A stretch of DNA of 64,000 nucleotides from Brachionus sp. 'Tiscar' (lineage: Eukaryota; Rotifera; Eurotatoria; Ploima; Brachionidae), in NCBI GenBank assembly GCA_006352455.1, contig VANL01000118.1, positions 1 to 64,000 on the forward strand. Reading direction: 5' to 3'. The notes under the pieces were generated by a model, which was given only the letters and a program-made list of their open reading frames with translations, ran no database searches and had not been told where the DNA came from. Shown in pieces: positions 10,022 through 22,115 of the stretch (position 1 is its first letter; each line of letters begins with the position of its first letter). A program made the translations under genes and the position numbers.

Positions 10022-10230
10022 TACAGTCTTCCCTCGAAATTCCGGAATTCTCAAAAATCCGACCAACTTTCGATTTCCCATTACCTCTTGATATATTTGT
10101 GTGGTAAATTATTTCAAGTATCCGGCATAACTTTCGGATAATTTTGGAATTCCGACATAAGTTTTTTCACTATCAAGCAAAACACCTGTTAAATTTTCCC
10201 TGTAATCCAATAAATTAATTTTTTTTCTTT
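10022..10230 (+). mobile_element. possible pogo/Tigger-like transposon end
   Basis: After a TA dinucleotide (10022-10023) the sequence begins CAGTCTTCCCTCGAAATTCC and continues with several CCGGAATT, CCGAC and CCGGCAT blocks in an otherwise A/T-rich region. Ends beginning CAGT..CCCTCG..TCCG next to TA are typical of pogo/Tigger members of the Tc1/mariner superfamily. A matching opposite end was not found. A weakly similar GAATTCCG block at about 10803 might mark the other side. No transposase is recognisable. Confidence 0.35.
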
Positions 10231-11778
10231 TGTCTTATACTAAAAAAAAGCATTACAGTGTATGTTCAGTTAATGCAAAATTATATTATTAAAAAAATGT
10301 CTTGGAATAAGGAAATTTGCTAGATTTTCATCTGTTTTTTGAAACTGGAATCAGTAAGACAAATTTATATGAAACACAAAATTTTTCTATAAAACAAATA
10401 AGTCAGAGCAAGTTGTGCTCAGATTTGTTACCTTAAAAGTATGTATCATAAATTTGATAATGCTAATACGTCTTTTTTTAGACAAATGCAAACTTTAGAA
10501 CAAACAATTCACATTGATATTATTTAATATGCTCCCATTTCAATTGAGTTGATTGAATTTGTGTATAAAAGTACGAACCTTGACTTGATAGAGGGATAGG
10601 TTCATTTTAGAATTTATTAATTTAAATTGATTACATTAGCAAGTAATAAAAAAATATACCAATAATTTTATTAAAATTAGCAATAAACAAAAAGAAAAAT
10701 AGTCAATTTAGCAAATTTAAAAAAAATGAAAAACTTAATAATCCAAAATTAGCGACAAACAATCATAGTATTTAACAAAATAAGCCAAAGAATTATTTTT
10801 TTGAATTCCGTACACCAGACTAAACTTTTCGATGTTTCGGGCACTTGGAAAATTTCTTTACTCTATTTTATAATTTTTTTTTATTTATTTTCTAATAAAT
10901 TAAAAAAACAATTTTTACAATTTTTTTGAAAATAAACTGTGTAAAAAAACATAGTAACATAGTAAAAGAAAAGTCATAATCAAATCGAAGTTATCAGGGG
11001 TATTGTAAAATTCTAGGAAACATTGAAAAAAATTATTTAAAACAAAAAATCCTACTGCAATATAGTTTCTTATACTATGCAGAAGTAAGATTTTATATTA
11101 TTATTAATTTTAGAATTTTATTAAGTTTATTTTATGTAATTTCATTAAAAAGGATACATTTTTCTTCAATTTCTATTGAATTTCACAAAACTATTAACTC
11201 TTATTTTGACCTAAAAATTTTAAACAGGATTTCCTCTTTTCAGTTCTTTTCTATGTGTTATGTGCAAGGAGCTACCATAGGTGACCTCCTAGTAGGCCAC
11301 CTCCGCAAGCTAGTCTTGCTGTAGCTTATATATATTATTATTATTATTATGGCTTTTTTCTTATGTTTTTTAGATGTTAATACAATATTACCAAAGGATT
11401 TTTAAAGTGTTTTGAATTTTTTTTTCCTTTTTGGAAAAGCTTTTTTTCTGATTTTTTTTCATGATTTTGACTAGTTATTTGTTTAAAAACGATGCCATTT
11501 TCAAAGTCAGATTAGCAAAAATCAAATAAATTGATTTTTCGATTATAGAAAGCTTATCATTTAATGAATAATTAACAAACAATTGTTAAATTTATTTTAG
11601 CAATTTTTTATATTTAGTATTTATTTACTTTAAAAAAATTTTAGATAAAATTTTAAAAGGAAAATTGATTTTCCTAGCTTAAGGACAAGAATGAAAAATT
11701 ATAAAATAAAAAAAATTATCTAATCTTTACTAACTAAATTTAATATTAAAATTTTTTTTTATTTTTTATTACACAAAA
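10231..11778. other. intergenic region with a retroposon-like tail
   Basis: Mostly A/T-rich non-coding DNA upstream of HGSNAT. At 11255-11345 a short GC-richer block (GGTGACCTCC, GGCCACCTCCGC) runs into a (TTA)n microsatellite, the usual look of a truncated LINE or SINE 3' end. No coding exon is visible. Confidence 0.4.
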
Positions 11779-13613
11779 ATGGGTTTAAATTTTAAAAGGA
11801 TATTTATGTTGTTCATTCAAATTGCAGTTTTTTTTCTGTTATTCAATTGCGAAAATGAACGAGCAGTTATAAACGAATGGAAGTGTACCGACATGGATAC
11901 TGCCCTTATTGAGTTTAAAATTTCCGATCAAATAACAGAAGATATTGAAATTTTTTATCAATATAAAATTTGTAATAAGTGTGATCTATTGTTGTTTAAG
12001 AAAATTGATGCCCTAGATAAATCTAACGTTTCTGCTACAATCGATTCTTATTATGACTACGTATTTAATGTAAGATATACACAAGGCCAAATTTGTGATA
12101 ATTTTGAATATGAAAAATTTGGTGAATGTGGTATATATTCAATGAATATTGATAGAATTGGTTGCAATATTTCTTTAGAAAAAAATCCCAATAGACCCAA
12201 TGTTTGGATTATTTTAGGATGTATTCTAGTAGCGTTTTTTGTAACTATTTGCATTTCAATTGAAAAGTATAAGACTAAAATTAACGAATTAATCAATAGA
12301 TTAAAGCGGTCATCGTTTGTATCAAATTTTGAGGAAATAAGTTTAGATCAATCTGAAAATTTAGTTTCGCCAAAAATTGAAACTAAAAAAAGGATCCGTT
12401 CTCTTGACACTTTTAGAGGTATTAGCTTGTTTTTGATGATTTTTGTTAACTATGGATCAGGTGGGTACAAATTTATGCAACATGTTCCATGGCATGGTAT
12501 CACCATTGCAGATTTTGTAGTAAGGTTTTTTTTTATCTCTGGCAATTAAATATTACAATAAAAATTTCAAAGTTTCCATGGTTTCTTTGGATAATGGGTT
12601 TTACTATTCCAATGAATACTTTTTCCCAAATGAAAACAAGCAAAAAACCTAAAATAATTAAGAAGATTTTTATGCGTAGTGCAAAAATGTTTGTAATTGG
12701 AATAATGCTTAATTCAAGATTTGGTGTAGAATTGTATAAACTAAGAATATTTGGTGTTTTACAGCGAATTGCAGTTTGTTATTTAATAGTTGCTATCCTA
12801 GAGCTTAGCTTATATAAAGAATTAAAATTAAATACTGAAAAAAAGGATTGGAGATATTTTGTTTCTGATCTAAAATGGTCAAAATATCACATTCTTTTTG
12901 TTTTGTTGATAATTTTATGCTGGTCTTTGATAAGCTTTCTTGTTCAAGTGCCTGGTTGTCCAAAAGGTTACATGGGACCAGGTGGGCTAGACCAAAAAGG
13001 AATGTATTATAACTGCACAGGAGGTGTAGCAGGCTATTTAGATAAGAAAATTCTTGGAGAATCACATCTATATAATAAACCAACTCCCTTGAAAATTTAT
13101 AAAACTACAGAACCTTTTGATCCCGAGGGTTTGTTTGGCATTTTCAATTCAGTAGTTCTTACCTATTTGGGTGTGCACGCTGGACGCATTTTTGTATTTT
13201 ACAAAAGTCCAAAGCATAGAATAATATCTTTGATTGTTTGCGGTTGTATTTGCTTTATCTTATATTCAGCTTTGACTCAATTTGATATGTCTAATGGATG
13301 GATTCCGGTAAACAAAAATCTTTGGACTCTTACCTACACTTTGATTACTGCATTTAGTTCTTATATAATTTTGGCATTTCTTTATTTTATTGTTGATATC
13401 AAGTCGCTCTGGTCTGGTAATCCTTTTATTTACATAGGAATGAATTCCATTCTAATTTATGTTTGTCATTCTTTGTTTTCGTCTACATTTCCTTGCCAAT
13501 GGGTTGTTTCAAATAGTCATTTGTCCAAATTATTACTTAATATTTGGGGTTCTATCTTTTGGACATTGGTTTCAATATATTTTTATCACAAAAAATGGTT
13601 CATTAATTTGTAA
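11779..13613 (+). CDS. HGSNAT: heparan-alpha-glucosaminide N-acetyltransferase
   Basis: Two exons (11779-12519 and 12573-13613) with a 53-nt phase-0 intron give 593 residues. HGSNAT sits in the lysosomal membrane and transfers acetyl from cytosolic acetyl-CoA to terminal glucosamine of heparan sulfate, allowing its further breakdown. Seen here: a signal-like N-terminus, a six-cysteine luminal domain (to about residue 135), a first membrane helix (about 138-155), a cytosolic linker, then RSLDTFRGISLFLMIFVNYG and the luminal loop with QHVPWHG, whose His235 corresponds to the acetylated active-site histidine of the human enzyme. After the intron come FPWFLWIMG, VPGCPKGYMGPGG, NCTGGVAGY, FDPEGLFG, IPVNKNLW and GMNSILIYV, all family signatures. 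Length is close to human. It converges with metaxin-2, and its AATAAA is at 13624. Confidence 0.95.
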
Positions 13614-13651
13614 AATTTTATTAAATAAAATATTTTAAAGAGAATAATTTT

Positions 13652-14836
13652 TTAGATTAAATTCAATTTATTTTGTAGAATACTTGACATTGTTTGATTC
13701 ATTTCATTAAAATAACAATTTAAATTTGTTAAATTTTCAAGCGAAGCTTTTAGTTCAGCAAACAATGGAGTAGTTGCCAATACTTTGATAAAGCTATATA
13801 ATAATATATCCACCTCTGTCATACTAAATAAATTTTTCTATTTATAATCAGAAATTTTATTTATTTTAATTATACTTATTTCCCATTAGATAAGAATTTC
13901 CTGATAATTTTTTGTTCAAGCATTCGTTCACTTCTTTAAAGCGATCCATAATCTATATAAAATGAATTTGTTTTTTCTTTTTTCTTTTTTTTTAATTTAT
14001 ACTTTTTCTTTCTTCAAGTCCCACAGGTTATTCAGTTGCAAGTATTTTCTTTCAAAAAAATATTCATTCCAATACAGAATAAGATTCAACGGCCAGGGAT
14101 AATCATGATCAAACGATTCTTTTATTGTCTTTATAAAAATATTAATTTAATAAATCTCTTATGATAAATTTGTTTACTTTTTGGGCAGATTTGCTCTTCC
14201 ACAGAAAATAATTCTTCAGAAAATAAAGAACTAGTTTAAATTTGTTTATATCTTAAATCCTACCAATGTATCTGAATAAGACTTCTGAATTAGCAGCAAA
14301 TATGTCTTAATTTCGTTTTTTTTCGATGGTTCCAAAAAATTTCCCAATAAACGGTTACCCTTAAGAAAAATGTTTCCATAGAGTTTAAATTAAAAAAAAA
14401 ATACTTTTAAATTAGAAAAATTGACAATTGATTCATATTCACCAATTGAGTATTTTCCACATTTAAGCAATGGACCACGACCTAAATAAAAAAAGTGAAT
14501 TGTAATTATTATTTTAAATAACAATGGTCACAAAAGAAACCTGAAGGAGACATTTCGTTGACATTTTTAACTCTTTTTATTTCAAAATTTAAATTCAAAA
14601 CACTCAAATAAATTACAGTTGCAAATGTTTCAGCACCACCGTTTTCCATTAAAGTTTGCTGATTTGTTGGTACAAAAAGAATGGCATTTTGATCCCATGG
14701 CTCTCTTGCTTTTTTGATTAATTTCAAAAAAATATGTGAACATCCGATTAATTTAATTACCGATGGCCTCAAGTGAATAATACTTTTGAATAAGCGGTAA
14801 AAAAGACTCATTATATGGTTCGCTTAAATTTGCCAT
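13652..14836 (-). CDS. MTX2: metaxin-2-like mitochondrial outer membrane protein
   Basis: Eight exons: 14836-14761, 14708-14541, 14481-14405, 14359-14264, 14213-14178, 14128-14003, 13952-13876 and 13823-13652, giving 275 residues. Metaxins are GST-fold proteins on the cytosolic face of the mitochondrial outer membrane. They act with SAM50 in beta-barrel protein import and in linking mitochondria to motors. Seen here: EPWDQNAILF, MENGGAETFAT, the metaxin signature NEMSPSG, then CGKYSIGEYESIV, a YPWPLNLIL motif split from upstream by an intron, and MTEVDILLYSFIKVL near the C-terminus. These match metaxin-2 better than metaxin-1. The 36-nt exon 5 and its acceptor were chosen because other acceptors introduce a stop. 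The polyadenylation signal (minus strand, 13617-13622) lies at the end of the HGSNAT gene, so the 3' UTRs overlap. Confidence 0.9.
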
Positions 14837-16384
14837 GATTTTTTCCAGTAATATTTCAAACTATATTATTTATAAGCTAATTTTCAAATTAATTTGTTTG
14901 TTAAAAAAGATACCATTGATAATTAAATTAACTTAACATATTTACTTAAAAGCTTATTTTTAATTTAAAGAAATATTCTTGAAATTTTATCGGATTTTGA
15001 CAGTTGATGATACTAGATAATTTTGAATGCTTATTTTTATGAAGCCATTTTATAAAGAATAAAAATAAGAAAATAAAATTAATTGAATTTTTTTTTCCGA
15101 ATGAGTATATGCGCAATATTTTATAAATTTTTAAAGAAAATTTAGTTTAATAATGAAAGACCTATTTGAAAAATGAATTTTTAAAGCTTTTTATAGCTAA
15201 ATTACGGAATCAACGGAATCTTTTTTTTTATTAAAAAATGGAAATTTGCCCAAGTTGACCCGTAGTAGTAAAATAGAATAAGCCAAACAAGCGCTTAAAA
15301 AATCATATATAAATTTTTAAAAATTGAAATTATTTTTTTTTAACTTTTACTCGAATCGAAACTAATAAATATAAAGTTAATTATATTTTATTTTAAGGAA
15401 ATTTTTGTTTGTTAAATTTTCTAATTTTTAAATTTACATTTTCAATAAAAAGTTAAAATCTCTAAAATATTCAATCTTATTTATGTTACCGTATTCTCTA
15501 GTTCAATTATGCTGTACCACAAGCGAAAACACATTTTTTTATAATGCATCAAAATATATATAAATTAGGACTTTTTGCAAAATTTAAAATTTCATCATCA
15601 CATTTGCTTCCTAAAATCATTATTATCATATCATTAAATCTTTAATGGAAATTAGTTTTGATAACAGTATAGGCGGTTGATTATGCAGTTAGAAATTTTT
15701 TCAACCATGAACAAGTTCGCCTAAACCAGCGACACTACTAAAAATCAGGAACAAATTCTTTTTTTTTTACAGGTAAAACAGGTCTAAAATCATAATTATA
15801 AGAAATCAGAAAAATTATTTTTCATCAAATACTAAGAATTTATCATCTTAACTGATTTGCTAAAATAAAACATTTTCCCTGTATTTTACCAAAGTTATTT
15901 TTTTTTTATCCTAGTAAAAAATTTTTAAAAAATAGTTTGAAAAATAATTATAAAACATTATCGAAATAGTTTTTTATTTTAAACTTTAATCTGACTATCT
16001 TAAAAAAAAACTTAATTGACAATATTTCACATATTGCGACAGAATCAAAAATTTACTGATCAAACTGATAAGAAAAAAATTTTATTTAAAAATAATTAAT
16101 AATTATTTAACATGTAAAGAATTAAAATAAAGAATTGTATTTGTGAAAGAGTGAAGTTAGCAAGATTTTCACGAAATGATCATATACATAAATTCTATCA
16201 GAATCGTAATTGTAAGTAAAGATAACTGGAAACTCTTGTTGGTACTGATTAAAAAGCTACAACTGTTGCCAATGATGTCTTTTTGCTATTTCTTACTGTT
16301 AAATACCAAGTATTGTTTATCTTTTAATTTTTTTTTCGTATATTTAAGTAATTTTTATTGTTTTTTCTAAATAAAATACTATTA
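14837..16384. other. intergenic region, no gene seen
   Basis: A/T-rich DNA upstream of metaxin-2. Open frames here have random composition and no exon structure. The metaxin-2 promoter is expected just above 14836, but no motif stands out. Confidence 0.45.
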
Positions 16385-16822
16385 TTATTGAATTTGTGGT
16401 AGGCTCCATTTCGATCAGCTCTTTCGACATTCTTAACCTCTATGTTATTGCTGGTCTATGTTCCTACCTTAAGTCACCCTTGAAGTGTCTATTGAAGGGC
16501 TATTTTTGGTATCCTAGTTTCTTTCATTCTAAGCACATGTCCAAGCCATCGCAGTTTTTTTTATTAATACATTGACTTAATTGGTGTGAATTTCTGCCTT
16601 TGACAATGGCACTGTTTGTTTTGGCAAGTCTTTTCTTAATGCCTATGTGTATTCCCATGTTTATACTGATGTTGCTTCCTAAGTATGTGAATTCATAAAC
16701 ACACTCTATTTGTGTACCATCGATGATGATCGAGGTATCCACATTATTTTGTTTTGTCTCCTATTTCGAGTCCAGTTGGTTTCGCGTCATTTGCTAAATT
16801 GAAAGTATTAGCGCCTTTAAAC
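16385..16822 (-). mobile_element. non-LTR retrotransposon relic (3' half of reverse transcriptase ORF)
   Basis: Reading the minus strand gives NDAKPTGLEIGDKTK, then IECVYEFTYLGSNIS, a KKRLAKTNSA segment, then in other frames WLGHVLRMKETRIPK and a final RADRNGAYH block. This order (FTYLGS, RLAKAK.A, LGHVLRM..RIPK, DR..W) is the C-terminal part of LINE reverse transcriptase polyproteins of the kind often annotated craniofacial-development-protein-2-like. Several stops and frame shifts make it a pseudogene. It is related to the copy at 36305-36945 (shared FTYLGS region, clearly diverged). Confidence 0.75.
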
Positions 16823-17641
16823 GACTTAATAAAATTTCATAAGCTTTTTTTTACCGATTAATTTTCTAAAAATTTAAATCAATTTTCTTTAAAAAATTAT
16901 GTAAATAAAATCTAAAAAAATTTTGCTGACCGATGACTTTATCATGAATTACTCGGTTTTTGTATTTAAAAAGTAACAAAAAGTTCAAGAGCTATCCAAT
17001 ACAGAGATCAGCTTGTATTTATTTAAGTTTAAGTCACGTGGAAAAAATTGAAGTTTGATATATATATATAAATAAAAAATAAAAAAAGGAAAAGAAAAAT
17101 TAAATGTCTATTTTAAAATTGAATAATCATTAAGTTTATAAATTTAACTCCATAGGATTTTGGCATTATATATAAGAGAAGAGAAAGATATATAAGAGAT
17201 TATTAAAATTGATCAATTATGAAAGGAATTATTTAAATACGCATTTTTATATTTTAAATTGATTCATAACAAATTTTAGAGGTCAGTGGTTTTAATTTTT
17301 TTGTTTTGAATTAAAATGTTAAGTTGTTTTTGCAATCCCGTTAGCAAAAAAAGAAAATAGATATTACATCAAAGCAAAATTTAATTTTAACTTTTTTATT
17401 GCATATTATAATAATATATTATCTGTTTTTTCTAATGTATGATTATGATGCCAAAAATCTAAAGTTAACCACATTAATTAGTAAAATGAATACTTAAAGT
17501 AGAATATCTATCTCTGATGATAACTAGAATAGATAAGTTTCAGACTACATATAAATTTTTGTTTCGCATAGCTTTACAGCTTTTAATTTTATCTAAAGAT
17601 CGACATGTCTGACTCAATATTTATTTTAAAATGTTATTAAA
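16823..17641. other. 5' flank of SRF
   Basis: A/T-rich non-coding DNA with a short (TA)n run near 17060. No exon is seen. It should contain the SRF promoter. Confidence 0.45.
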
Positions 17642-18547
17642 ATGTTATTAAAATGTAATTTGAATAAAAAATTATTTTCATTTAAATATTTAGATGTTCA
17701 TAAATTATTAAGCACAATTAAAATGGAATCATCAGAACAAGACAACAATATGACTCAACGGGACAATAGTCCTCTTAATGGCTCACAAAATCTAAAATTA
17801 CCCAACAATTTTCCCAAGGCGAGTAGATCAAAAAAAACCAAAGGTAGAGTTAAAATTAAGATGGAATTTATAGAAAACAAAATTCGCCGATACACAACAT
17901 TCAGTAAGCGCAAGACAGGTATTATGAAAAAAGCGTACGAACTATCCACATTGACTGGAACTCAAGTGATGCTGCTAGTAGCTAGCGAAACTGGCCATGT
18001 GTACACTTTTGCCACCGAAAAGCTGCAACCTATAATTACAAGCGAAACTGGTAAAAATCTCATACAGTCGTGTCTAAGTCCGTGCAATGAAGATGAAAAT
18101 AGTGCTAATTTATGTGATAACAAAATATGCATTGAGAATTTTACTAACGAAGCTGATTTTGGTGATGACGATGACGAAGATGATGAATACTTTGACAATG
18201 ATGTAGATGACACAAACGACTCTCAGGAAGAACTAAATAAAGCTCAAAATTCAGCTTTTCTAGTTTCGAATGATTTAAAAAGCAAAGAGAAAAACAAAAG
18301 AAAATTAAACAAAAATTGTGAAAAATCGGACTCTTGCAAAAATAATAAAAAGCAAAAAATAAATACTATATTTAACGAGACTGCCAAATTTAGTATTCCG
18401 CCATCGATAAACCAAATATTAAGCACTCATCAGCAATTACAGCAAATGCAGCAGCAACAAAGCTCATTAGCATCTAACCCGGTTCATTTAATCGATACTG
18501 GTTCGTTGTCTCAAACAATTAATTTTAATTCTAGCACAATCAAGTAA
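17642..18547 (+). CDS. SRF: serum response factor (MADS-box transcription factor)
   Basis: One open exon of 301 codons from the first ATG; an in-frame ATG at 17723 (MESSEQ) is an equally good start and gives 274 residues. The MADS box and SAM extension are nearly identical to animal SRF: GRVKIKMEFIENKIRRYTTF, KRKTGIMKKAYELSTLTGTQ and LLVASETGHVYTFAT, then LQPIITSETGKNLIQ. SRF dimers bind CArG boxes, CC(A/T)6GG, and with MRTF or TCF partners control muscle, cytoskeletal and growth genes. After the DNA-binding part come an acidic run (DDDDEDDEYFDNDVDD), a Lys/Asn-rich basic stretch, and a Gln-rich end (QQLQQMQQQQ). The protein is short and has no clear long transactivation domain. A GTAAAT at 18543 could be a splice donor to further exons, but none was found. 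Confidence 0.9.
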   Translation: MLLKCNLNKKLFSFKYLDVHKLLSTIKMESSEQDNNMTQRDNSPLNGSQNLKLPNNFPKASRSKKTKGRVKIKMEFIENKIRRYTTFSKRKTGIMKKAYELSTLTGTQVMLLVASETGHVYTFATEKLQPIITSETGKNLIQSCLSPCNEDENSANLCDNKICIENFTNEADFGDDDDEDDEYFDNDVDDTNDSQEELNKAQNSAFLVSNDLKSKEKNKRKLNKNCEKSDSCKNNKKQKINTIFNETAKFSIPPSINQILSTHQQLQQMQQQQSSLASNPVHLIDTGSLSQTINFNSSTIK

Positions 18548-21500
18548 ATTTGTTTCAGAGGAAAAAAATATGTTTTAATTCTTGAAAAAAAAAATTTTAT
18601 GGGCCTAGTCTTAACATAAATTAAATAAATGACACTAAGATTAGTTTATTTTTAAATATTGGTTAATGTTTTTTTTTTTATTAGCAAGTTGTGCCTTTTT
18701 GACATATTAATTATTATTTTTATTATTTTTTTTTCAATTTCTTAATTTAAACATTACCTTATCGAGTTTTAATAAAATTTATAATTATTTATTTTTTGTA
18801 ACGATGTATCACTTAAAAATAGAAAAATTTTAATGATTAAAATTTTCATTCCCAAATTAGAAAAAAAGTTTTTTATTATTTTTCTGCACCAAGCTTTTGT
18901 TTTTACAATTTAAATAATATTACCTTTAAATTTATCTTGAAGCTTTCTCTTTTGTTAATGCCCTCAGTTTTTGGCCTTTTAAACCTTACAATTATTGCCT
19001 CAAGCTATTTAGATCAGCTTTAAATTTTAATTTTTAAAACTTTTATTTTTTATTCTATGCCTTTATAAAAAAAATAATAATTTATTAATATTATTAAAAA
19101 TTAGAAAAGTTTTTTTTCGGGATTCTTCAATGAACATAAATTACAAACATTCAAAGTCATTATATATTTTCGCATTTTGAATTGATAATTTTTACCATTA
19201 AGAAGCAACAATCGGGTTGTATTTGTGACATTTCTTCTTATTCAAAAATCATGCTTACCAGCATTATTTTTTTTAAAATTATTTTAATCAATAGTATCAA
19301 AAAATGAAATAATTTTAACTTGCTAAATTTCTCGAAAAGAATAAAATATTTTTGAGCTTTTTTTTTATATAAATACTCAAGTAACGTATTTTTTTAGAAA
19401 TTATTTAAAAGCTTTAATTTTTAACTTTTAAATTGTTTATTAGTTATTTCAAAATAGTTTATATGCGCAGCTTAAAAAAAGGGCATTCAAAAAAACAGAA
19501 ATTTAAATTAAGTTTCTCTTTTAAAAATTAATTAAAATTTTAGTTAAGTTTAAAAAACAAGGTTTAAGAACTTTTTTTAACATAAATTTTTGCATAAACG
19601 TTTTTTTTTAAAAAAAATTTAACTAAAAGAAAAATAACAATCCGACAAAAATTGATCTAGAATATAAACTGGTTAAAAGATTTATTTATAAAATACTAAA
19701 TAAAAATTAATCTGTCAATAAACAATAAAAATCCAGGTTCTTTTTCGTACAAAATATTTGGAGTGGCGTGACTGGGTTCCGGGTAAAGGATTTAGATTTA
19801 TCTTTTGTTGAGAGTTTTCTCAAGGACCAATTATTTTTACAAATTTATAGAGATACAGTATAACCGGCGCAAACCACATACATTGTCGGTACTAAATTGT
19901 AACTTACTTTTTTAATAATTTCAGTGACAATAGGTCTAAAATTAAAAATTATCCCGAGAACTAAATTGAGTTCAAGATTTGATATTGGATTTGATCTTCT
20001 ATGAATGTTTATTAAATAAATTACTTAAAAAAAAATAATTAAAAATTTTAAATTTGACTTAAGAGTAAATTAAAATCATTCTAACGCTTGCTCTTTGACT
20101 GAAAATTGTGGAATCAGTTCAATTTATTATTAATACCAGCGATTTTTTTTACGAAATTTGTGTTTCGCTTTGAATAAAATATGCAAATATTTGGTAAAAA
20201 TGGGCTAATTATTTACATGTAAAATTAAAAAAGTTTTATTTCTTAAGTGTTATTCGTATTTTAACAAGCTTCTTGCTAAAAGTATACTTCAGTAAGATAG
20301 TTTTAAAAAAAATTTATATTCTGGTTAAAAAAATTACTAATCATTATTCATTATTTTGTAATAAATATTTATTTAAAAAAAAAAGATAAAACTAATTGGT
20401 ATGATGCAAAAATTTCATTAAAATATTAAGCTCTCGAGCATAATGCAAAATGTTTGAATTTAATAAAAGACTGCTAATCCACTTAAACTTATCCAATTTA
20501 ATTTGAATGCTTAAAAATTTGAATAAAAATGGCTAAAAATAATAATTATTTTCAATCACGCTTTTTTTAATTTTCATTGAGAGAAAAACTTTACGCCCTT
20601 TTAAGAAATCAACCTTTAGATTTAATTGATCTACATTTTTAAGTGTCTAAAACAGTCAATTTTTTAAAAAATTTTGAATAATTGAACCTAAATTGATTTC
20701 CAAGTACTTGGGTCATTTTTTAGTAATTTTTATCTAATAAAAATACTTTCTAAATTTGATCGTATATAAATTAAATATTTTATTTTTAAATCAAATTTTT
20801 CTAAATGAAAATCAAATAGAAAATTTGATATACCAGTTTTTTTTTTAGAAATATTTAGTATCAATTAACATAGGATTTAGTCGGACGTGCTTTTAGTCAA
20901 AATGAACGAAGAAAAAAATTTGAATTTTTTTTTTTAGTATTTAGTTGTCATTGGCAATAAAACAAGCTGTATTTCCGAAAAATACAAATTTGACTTCTTG
21001 ATTATTGCTTTTTTTAAGTCTCATTAGAAAATAGTTTCCTCTGAATTTCTCAATTCAATAAACTACACACAAACTAGAATAAAATTTGAAACTTAATTTT
21101 TTTTAATCAGTCATCAATTAAATATTATTTTTGGCAAAATAGTAATTTTAAAAAATGAAACTTAAAATAACCAACAACTCTAGGCAATGTGATTTTGTTT
21201 TTTAATTTTGTAAAAGAAAAGTTTCTATTAAGGAAAAAATCCAATAAACTCAAAGGGCTAGCAAAATTCAATACTTCGTATTTGCAAAGAAAAGCTTTTA
21301 ACTTTTAACAAGAGAAAACAAATTCGAGCCATGCTGATTAAACCGAATACTTTCGAGGCTTAAGGTGTTGAGGAAAGTAAAAATTTAATTTAATTTTTTT
21401 TTTAAACCAGAGCCAAAATATCCTATTTTTTTTAATGAGACAAAAAAAAACTAGAAAAAAAATTGTTTTTGTTTAATAGGAAAAAATATTAATAAAAATT

Positions 21501-22115
21501 TGGCTCGTAAATTTTTAAAGCTCAATTTAAGCTATTTTCTTATGCATTTACCTGGATCAAATTGAACTGATGTTTATTTTAATATTTTATCTAATATTAG
21601 TTTAAAATTTTGTTTTGTTTTAATTTTAATTTTATTTTTGAGAGACCATTAGTTCTTTTTCGGGATATTTTTACCTAAAAGTTACCATAAAAGTATGAAA
21701 ATTTACTAAAAATAAAACTCTAATTAGAAATATATTTCAAATCATTTTTGGTATAAAACATTAAAAAATCCTTTCTATTATCAAAATCTGAAATTAAAAT
21801 TTAAAAATATTTTGTTAGGCAAAATTGACTTAAATGGAAGCGCTCCAGGATCAATAATTTAATTCCAATATAAAGAGTTGTAGTTTAAATTAGAGAAAAA
21901 AAAATTAGCTTCCAGGCTCCTCATGATTTTCTAAGTTTAAATTTAGAAGTCTTTTCAATTTCTAGTTATTTAAGAGACATTACAACTGAAAAAGTTATCT
22001 CGGATAACGTTTTGACGCAAAACAGTGTCGCTTAGAAATAGAAATACTTAGCACTTTTTTGAACAATAATCTCTTCAAAATATTAAAAATAGAGCTTTTT
22101 CTAGTTATTTAGAAT
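18548..22115. other. 3.5-kb A/T-rich intergenic region, no gene seen
   Basis: No conserved coding stretch on either strand, only homopolymer A/T tracts. If SRF has extra 3' exons they would lie here; none is recognised. The last part should contain the promoter of the CNBD2-like gene. Confidence 0.45.

Noticed and set aside
12489..12572. ATG-started frame at 12489 as an independent gene start
   Set aside because: That part overlaps the end of HGSNAT exon 1 and the 53-nt intron in another frame; the real exon 2 begins at 12573, restoring the ADFV-FPWF family motif.
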